Shown here one piece after another: positions 59,840 to 64,000 of a stretch of 64,000 nt of DNA. The number at the start of each line of letters is the position of its first letter. The first letter of the stretch is position 1. The notes beneath the pieces were generated by a model, which made no database searches, was not told where the DNA came from, and was given only the letters and a program-made list of their open reading frames with translations. The position numbers were made by a program, and so were the translations under genes. This DNA comes from JASLBX01 sp036373915 (GTDB lineage: Bacteria; Actinomycetota; Actinomycetes; Jiangellales; Jiangellaceae), in NCBI GenBank assembly GCA_036373915.1, contig DASUUU010000109.1, positions 62,001 through 126,000 on the forward strand, read 5' to 3'.

Positions 59840-60038
59840 CCTACTGCCGGTAACGTCGCAGGTAGCGCCGCCGTGTGCCCACCTGATCGTTTTCAGTCCG
59901 CCTCCGGGACTTGATCAGGTGACCTGGACGTCGGTTTGACCTGCGAGGACGTAACGCTTGGTCACCTGATCATTCCGGTCGCGACGATCAGGTGAACTGT
60001 CGGCGATCAGGTGACCAAGCCGGGGGCGGTCGATCAGG
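59830..60038. repeat. GATCAGGTGA array B: same architecture as array A
   Basis: GATCAGGTGA occurs at 59830, 59913, 59986 and 60005, with inverted copies at 59880-59888 (nine bases, first base changed) and 59962. A partial GATCAGG lies at 60032-60038. Order (+ - + - + +) and spacing (49/34/49/24/19) match array A (49/36/48/24/19), and the last 54 bases (59963-60016 against 16479-16532) align without gaps at about 44 identical positions by hand count. The hflX stop is in the first copy and the stop of the minus-strand S9 peptidase is in the partial copy. The region is convergent and otherwise empty. Confidence 0.95.
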
Positions 60039-61890
60039 CATCGTCGTCCGGCTGCACCCGACCGCCGAGGTGGGTCGCGAGAAAGGTCTCGGCAGCGGCG
60101 TAGAAACGTTCGCGATTCTCCGGCTTGGCCAGGCCGTGGCCTTCGTCCTCGAACAGCAGGTACTCATGGTCGATGCCCTTGTCCTTCAGGGCGGCGACAA
60201 TCTGTTCGGCCTCGGCGACCTTCACCCGCGGGTCGTTCTTGCCCTGGGCGACGAGCACGGGAATCCGGATGTCGTCGACCCGTGACAGCGGCGAGCGTTC
60301 CCACAGCATGTCGCGTTCCGTTTCGGGGTTGCCCACCTTGGCGTACATGAACGCGATCATCGGCTTCCAGTACTCCGGCACCGAGGCGAGCAGTGTCAGC
60401 AGGTTGGACGGGCCGACCATGTCCACCGCGCACCGGAACACATCCGGCGTGAACGCCGCGCCGGCCAGCGCCGCGTACCCTCCGTACGACCCGCCGTAGA
60501 TCCCGACCCGATCACGGTCGATCCACCCCTGCTCGGCGCAGTATTCGACGGCGTCGATGAGGTCGGTATGCATAGCCCGGCCCCACTGCTTGTCGCCGGC
60601 GTTGCCGAAGGCCTTGCCGTACCCTGTCGAGCCGCGGTAGTTGACCTGGACGCACGCGTAGCCGCGGTTGGCCAGCCACTGCGCCTCGGGGTCATAACCC
60701 CAGGTGTCGCGGACCCAGGGACCGCCGTGCACGTTCAGCACGGCCGGCAGCGCGGCGTGGACGACTCCGGGTGGAAAGGTCACGTAGCCGTGAATCGTCA
60801 TACCGTCTCGCGCGGTGAAGGTGAAAGGTTCCATCGGTGCGAGTCGGTACTGGTCAAGCGCCGGCTTGTGCGCGAACAGGAAGTCCAGTTCGCGCGAGTC
60901 CCGGTCGTACACGTAGTAGTGCACCGCTCCGTCCGACGGCATGTCGCTGACCAGCCAGCGTCGGTCGTCGCGCACCGGCCGCGAGATACCGACCTCACCC
61001 CGAAGCCGAGCGCGTAGCGCGTCGATCTCGGCACCGATGTCCGGATCGAGGTGCACCCACTCCTCACGGTCCTTGAGGAACACAACGGACTGCGGCTCCA
61101 GCGTCTCAGGGTCGCTGAGCACGCCGCCGACGTCGAACTCGGGATCTTCGGCCAGTACGGCCTCCTCGCCGGTGGCCAGGTCGTGACAAATCAGGCGAGC
61201 GGCGTTGACTCCGACGCTCGAGCGCAGGTAGACCGATGAGCCGTCCCTGGTGAACCCGGATACGTCGGTTGTCGCGACGTCGTCCGGCGCGATCTCGAGC
61301 CAGGGTTGATCCGCGTTGGTGTCCGGGTCGCGCAGGTATACGACCGCACCGCCGTCCTCCGTCATCGCCATCCCACCACGGATCTTCAGGTCGGGGTCGA
61401 TGAGCCAGCCGGCGTAGCCGGGGTTCGTTTCGATCTTGGTGAACTCTCTCGATGCGAGGTCGAGGCGGTACACGTCGTGCAGTGCAGGATTGTCGGCATT
61501 GAGGCCGATCAGCATCGTCGTCGGGTTCCAGCGGTTGTGCGCCAGCACCTGAGCGTGGACTCCTTCACCCGGAGTCACCAGCCGTGATTCGCCGCTGCTC
61601 AGATCGAGGGCGTAGAGCCGCCAGTCCTCGTCACCGTCGGTGTCCTGCAGGTAGACCAGCGTCTTGTCGTCGTGGCAGAACGCGAACGTCCTGATTCCGC
61701 GGCCGCGGTCGTGCGTGACCGGCTTGGCTGCGCCCGGATCGTCCGCCGGGCCGACCCACACGTTCAGCACGCCATCCTCGGGGGCGATGAACCCGAGGCG
61801 GTTGCCGTCGGGAGACAAAGTAGGGGCTACCCGTTCCGGGTTGCCGAAAAGGACATCGCGCGGAATCAGCGGGACGGCATCGTAAGTCAC
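60034..61890 (-). CDS. S9 family serine peptidase (prolyl oligopeptidase / acylaminoacyl-peptidase type)
   Basis: 618 residues from GTG 61888-61890 (VTYDAVPLIPRDVLFGNPER). The N-terminal beta-propeller (about 1-340) has repeated WD40/DPP-like blades (VAPTLSPDGNRLGFIAPEDG). The C-terminal alpha/beta hydrolase has the nucleophile GIYGGSYGGYAAL, the HGGPWVRDTW oxyanion motif, the Asp in VLVAQGKNDPRV and the His in FEDEGHGLAKPEN. No signal peptide is seen, so it is cytoplasmic. The frame runs up to 61971 with no other good start. Its stop is inside array B. Confidence 0.93.
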   Translation of the reverse strand: MTYDAVPLIPRDVLFGNPERVAPTLSPDGNRLGFIAPEDGVLNVWVGPADDPGAAKPVTHDRGRGIRTFAFCHDDKTLVYLQDTDGDEDWRLYALDLSSGESRLVTPGEGVHAQVLAHNRWNPTTMLIGLNADNPALHDVYRLDLASREFTKIETNPGYAGWLIDPDLKIRGGMAMTEDGGAVVYLRDPDTNADQPWLEIAPDDVATTDVSGFTRDGSSVYLRSSVGVNAARLICHDLATGEEAVLAEDPEFDVGGVLSDPETLEPQSVVFLKDREEWVHLDPDIGAEIDALRARLRGEVGISRPVRDDRRWLVSDMPSDGAVHYYVYDRDSRELDFLFAHKPALDQYRLAPMEPFTFTARDGMTIHGYVTFPPGVVHAALPAVLNVHGGPWVRDTWGYDPEAQWLANRGYACVQVNYRGSTGYGKAFGNAGDKQWGRAMHTDLIDAVEYCAEQGWIDRDRVGIYGGSYGGYAALAGAAFTPDVFRCAVDMVGPSNLLTLLASVPEYWKPMIAFMYAKVGNPETERDMLWERSPLSRVDDIRIPVLVAQGKNDPRVKVAEAEQIVAALKDKGIDHEYLLFEDEGHGLAKPENRERFYAAAETFLATHLGGRVQPDDDA

Positions 61891-61972
61891 GGTGTCGATT
61901 CCATCATGAGACGTCCATCGGCGTCGCGGGCACGGCTGCGCTTGCCGCGAACAACGCTCGACGCCACCCACC

Positions 61973-62830
61973 TCACGGGCGGAGGGCGCGCAAGATCTCC
62001 GTCAGCCGCTCGCCGACGAAGAACAGGTGACCCTCGTCCGGATAGTAGGTGGCCCTGCACGCGGGAATCATGGCTGCGACGTGGCGGGCCATGGCCATCG
62101 GCGAGTTGGGGTCGCGTTCACCATGCCACAGCCGGACGGGAACCGCGATGTCCTCGAGCCGGAAACCCCACGGCCGAGCCAGCAGTCGAAGCTCGCGCGC
62201 CTGACCCCTGCCACCCTGGCGAAACGCCTCCGCGATGGTCGGTTCCAATATCTCCTTCATCCGATTCCAGTACGGTCGATCTACGTCCGCAACGGTGGCG
62301 CTGCTCAGCAGTCGCTCCGGTCGCCGCGCGCGAGCGGCGGCTATGCCCATGGCGGCCGTGGGAGCAAGTGGGAGGCGACCGGCAACCCGGAGCAGCCACC
62401 AGTTCATCCTGCTCATGCCCACAGTGGCGCCGGGCGCATCGATCGGTCCGATGCCGGCGACGAGCCCTACGCCGGTGAGACGGTGCCGCAGCTTCCAGGC
62501 GCAGGCTGCCGCGTAGGGCGCACCACCGGACGGTCCCAGGATGGAAAACCGCGCCAGCCCGAGTGCGTCGGCAAGCTCCGCGACGTCGTCCGGCCAGTCG
62601 GCCAGCGTGCGTCGAAACTGGTAATCGGACAGGCCGATTCCCGGACGGTCGGGAGAGATGACCCGTACCGCGCTGGCGACACCCGCGTGGTGGGCGAGCC
62701 GCCCCTCGAGCCGGGCACTGGGCCAGCCGTGGCAGTAGATGAGCGGGTGGCCGTTCGGATCACCCCACTCGGCATAGCCAAGCCGACGACCATTGCGCAG
62801 TCTGATCGATCGGCGGTCGATCTCCTCCAT
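61973..62830 (-). CDS. Alpha/beta fold hydrolase
   Basis: 285 residues from ATG 62828-62830 (MEEIDRRSIRLRNGRRLGYA). Nucleophile elbow SILGPSGGAPYAAA, oxyanion motif IYCHGWPSARLEG, acid in WHGERDPNSPMA and His in YYPDEGHLFFVGE. The nucleophile context GPSGGAP is typical of proline iminopeptidase/haloalkane-like members. Substrate unknown. Lies just upstream of the S9 peptidase on the same strand, 82 bases apart. Confidence 0.88.
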   Translation of the reverse strand: MEEIDRRSIRLRNGRRLGYAEWGDPNGHPLIYCHGWPSARLEGRLAHHAGVASAVRVISPDRPGIGLSDYQFRRTLADWPDDVAELADALGLARFSILGPSGGAPYAAACAWKLRHRLTGVGLVAGIGPIDAPGATVGMSRMNWWLLRVAGRLPLAPTAAMGIAAARARRPERLLSSATVADVDRPYWNRMKEILEPTIAEAFRQGGRGQARELRLLARPWGFRLEDIAVPVRLWHGERDPNSPMAMARHVAAMIPACRATYYPDEGHLFFVGERLTEILRALRP

Positions 62831-62922
62831 CGCCGTCGATGGTAGACGGCGACACGTCCGACGTGGCTGTGGATGGGGTCCCGCATCGCAACGGCCACCC
62901 AGCGCCCGGCCCTTTGGGGTGG

Positions 62923-63503
62923 CTACGACCGTGGCCGGAAGTTGGCGAACTCCTCCATGGCCATCACGGGCCGCAGCCGGCCTTCGAACTGCGGAGTCAC
63001 GAACGCCTCGCGCAGCATGTCGCCGGCGAGGTGGTTTCCGATCGCCGCCGTGATCATTCCCTGGTCGAGGGAGATACCACGGCGAGACGACCCCGCTGTC
63101 GACGTTGACCGAGTCGCGGAAGCCCCAGTCGGTGTAGATCTCGAAGTCACGCTCCACGGCTGGCCGGAGGCGCGGTAGCCACCCTCGGGTACGTCGGCGG
63201 GGAGAACCCCCCAGTAGCCGTACTCGGCCTCCTCGAGCCAGTGCTCGATATGCGCCTGCACGTAGAGCGGGTGGTTGACGCTCCAGCTGCGCGGGGCCCA
63301 CTTCTCCTCGGGTACGAACAGAGTTGGCATGAGCGCCCCGAACATGCTGCCGCCCCAGGGGGAACGACAAGCTTGTCTCGGTACCGGTACGCCCCTTCGA
63401 ACACCTCGACGCCCAGGTACTCGCGCCACCGGCCGACCGGCTTCTGCTGCTGCCAGCTCCACCCCCCGTTCTGCCCAGTGAACGCACCGCCTGTGGATGC
63501 CAT
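62923..63503 (-). pseudogene. Decayed glycoamylase-like (PF10091) gene fragment
   Basis: Read on the minus strand, recognisable glycoamylase-family segments occur in three frames in order: an N-terminal part starting MASTGGAFTGQNGGWSW, then WGGSMFGALMPTLFVPEE, PRSWSVNHPLYVQAHIEH and YGYWGVLPADVPEGGYRASG in a second frame, then TDWGFRDSVNVDSGVVS in a third, and finally LDQGMITAAIGNHLAGDM and LRPVMAMEEFANF back in the second. Frame changes fall near 63360, 63175 and 63085. Intact relatives have a long segment between GGYR and the final domain that is missing here, and the N-terminal half is also absent. Sequencing error could explain single shifts, but not the missing segment. Confidence 0.7.
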
Positions 63504-63528
63504 CTCGCGCTCCCGATGCCCGGCTCGA

Positions 63529-63534
63529 TAGCCT
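63529..63534 (+). promoter_or_regulatory. Leaderless -10 box of dinG
   Basis: TAGCCT followed by six bases and GTG 63541. No Shine-Dalgarno sequence. Same arrangement as the dapA, ftsK, pgsA and DUF3046 boxes. Confidence 0.5.
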
Positions 63535-63540
63535 GCCGTA

Positions 63541-64000
63541 GTGGACGATCAGCGCCGAGACACAGCCGACCACCCGCGGGTCCGGGCGCTGCTGTCCCGA
63601 GCGGTCGAGGCGCTGGACGGAGACGAGCGCCCGGGCCAGGTGACGATGGCCGAAGCAGTGGCGGCCGCCATCGAATCGAGGGAGCACCTGCTGGTACAAG
63701 CCGGCACCGGCACCGGCAAATCACTGGCGTACCTGGTACCCGCGGTGCTGCGGGCCGCCGCTGCCGACGCGCCCGTGGTGGTAGCCACCGCGACGCTGGC
63801 CCTCCAGGCGCAACTTGTCGACCGGGACCTGCCGCTGTTGGCCAAGGCGGCCACGCCGGTGCTGGGCAGGGCGCCGCGGTCGGCCACGCTGAAGGGCCGG
63901 GCGAACTACGCGTGCCTGCACCGCGTGCGCGACGGCGTCCCGGATGATGAGGGAGCGTTGGTGCCGGTCGCCGATGCCGCCCCCGGGGCGCTCGGCCTGG
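63541..64000 (+). CDS. dinG: ATP-dependent DNA helicase, DinG/YoaA-like (5' part, runs off the window)
   Basis: Open from GTG 63541 to the window end with no stop, 153 codons. The first residues are VDDQRRDTADHPRVRALLSRA, followed by the Q-motif region PGQVTMAEAVAAAIES, Walker A AGTGTGKSLAYL (near 61-72), TATLALQAQLVDRDLPLL and GRANYACLHRV, where the Cys is the first expected ligand of the XPD-like 4Fe-4S cluster. DinG is a 5'-3' superfamily-2 helicase that removes R-loops and is often SOS-linked; it is typically close to hflX and lexA in actinobacteria. Confidence 0.85.
   Translation, partial: MDDQRRDTADHPRVRALLSRAVEALDGDERPGQVTMAEAVAAAIESREHLLVQAGTGTGKSLAYLVPAVLRAAAADAPVVVATATLALQAQLVDRDLPLLAKAATPVLGRAPRSATLKGRANYACLHRVRDGVPDDEGALVPVADAAPGALGL

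Noticed and set aside
63147..63503. 118-residue intact gene near the dinG start
   Set aside because: Only its first about 48 residues match the glycoamylase family; the rest is out of frame, so it is part of the pseudogene.

Overview
This is a high-GC chromosomal window from an actinomycete. The evidence is frequent GTG starts with 4-base ATGA/GTGA overlaps, and the actinobacterial order of the nusA-ylxR-infB-rbfA-truB-ribF-rpsO-pnp, ftsK-rimO-pgsA-cinA-clgR, recA-recX and miaB-miaA-dapF-hflX blocks. RNase J, RNase Y and PNPase are all present. That combination fits lineages such as Jiangellales or Propionibacteriales, but the family placement is only an inference.

Layout: 1-2223 carries the end of a hipB-like antitoxin, a hipA kinase and two ferritin-like/lipoprotein genes on the minus strand. 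2446-15038 is the translation and RNA block (rimP, nusA, ylxR, infB, DUF503, rbfA, truB, ribF, rpsO, pnp, M16 peptidase, dapB). 15043-17752 holds small accessory genes (nitroreductase, ASCH-like, DUF2461, GNAT). 17968-21528 is a compact paaABCDE operon for the aerobic phenylacetyl-CoA epoxidase. 22037-30368 has dapA, rnj, ftsK, rimO, pgsA, cinA and a clgR-like regulator. 30453-39845 has a ROK regulator, an MMPL exporter, an SRPBCC-SDR protein and a large Lhr helicase. 39910-44120 has DUF3046, an ABC-2 exporter (ATPase and two permeases) and an MFS protein. 44286-47968 is recA (with an SOS box), recX and rny. 48078-52945 has a solitary solute-binding lipoprotein and a TAXI-TRAP uptake operon with DUF1850. 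52980-59839 has miaB, a LigB-like protein, an orphan MT0933-like antitoxin, miaA, dapF, a small basic protein and hflX. 60034-64000 has an S9 peptidase, an alpha/beta hydrolase, a decayed glycoamylase-like pseudogene and the 5' part of dinG.

The most unusual content is non-coding. Two convergent gene junctions (16338-16530 and 59830-60038) are filled by the same array: six copies of GATCAGGTGA in the order + - + - + + with nearly identical spacing (49/36/48/24/19 and 49/34/49/24/19). The stop codons of all four flanking genes lie inside array copies. A second family of about 90-base palindromic elements sits just after the stop codons of infB, rnj and rny. Several genes also share a leaderless signature: a TANNNT box 6-7 bases before the start codon.

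How the genes work together: the window is mostly core information processing (transcription elongation, initiation, ribosome maturation, tRNA modification, RNA turnover, SOS repair). Three meso-diaminopimelate genes (dapA, dapB, dapF) are scattered through it, and transport and catabolic modules are inserted between the conserved blocks.
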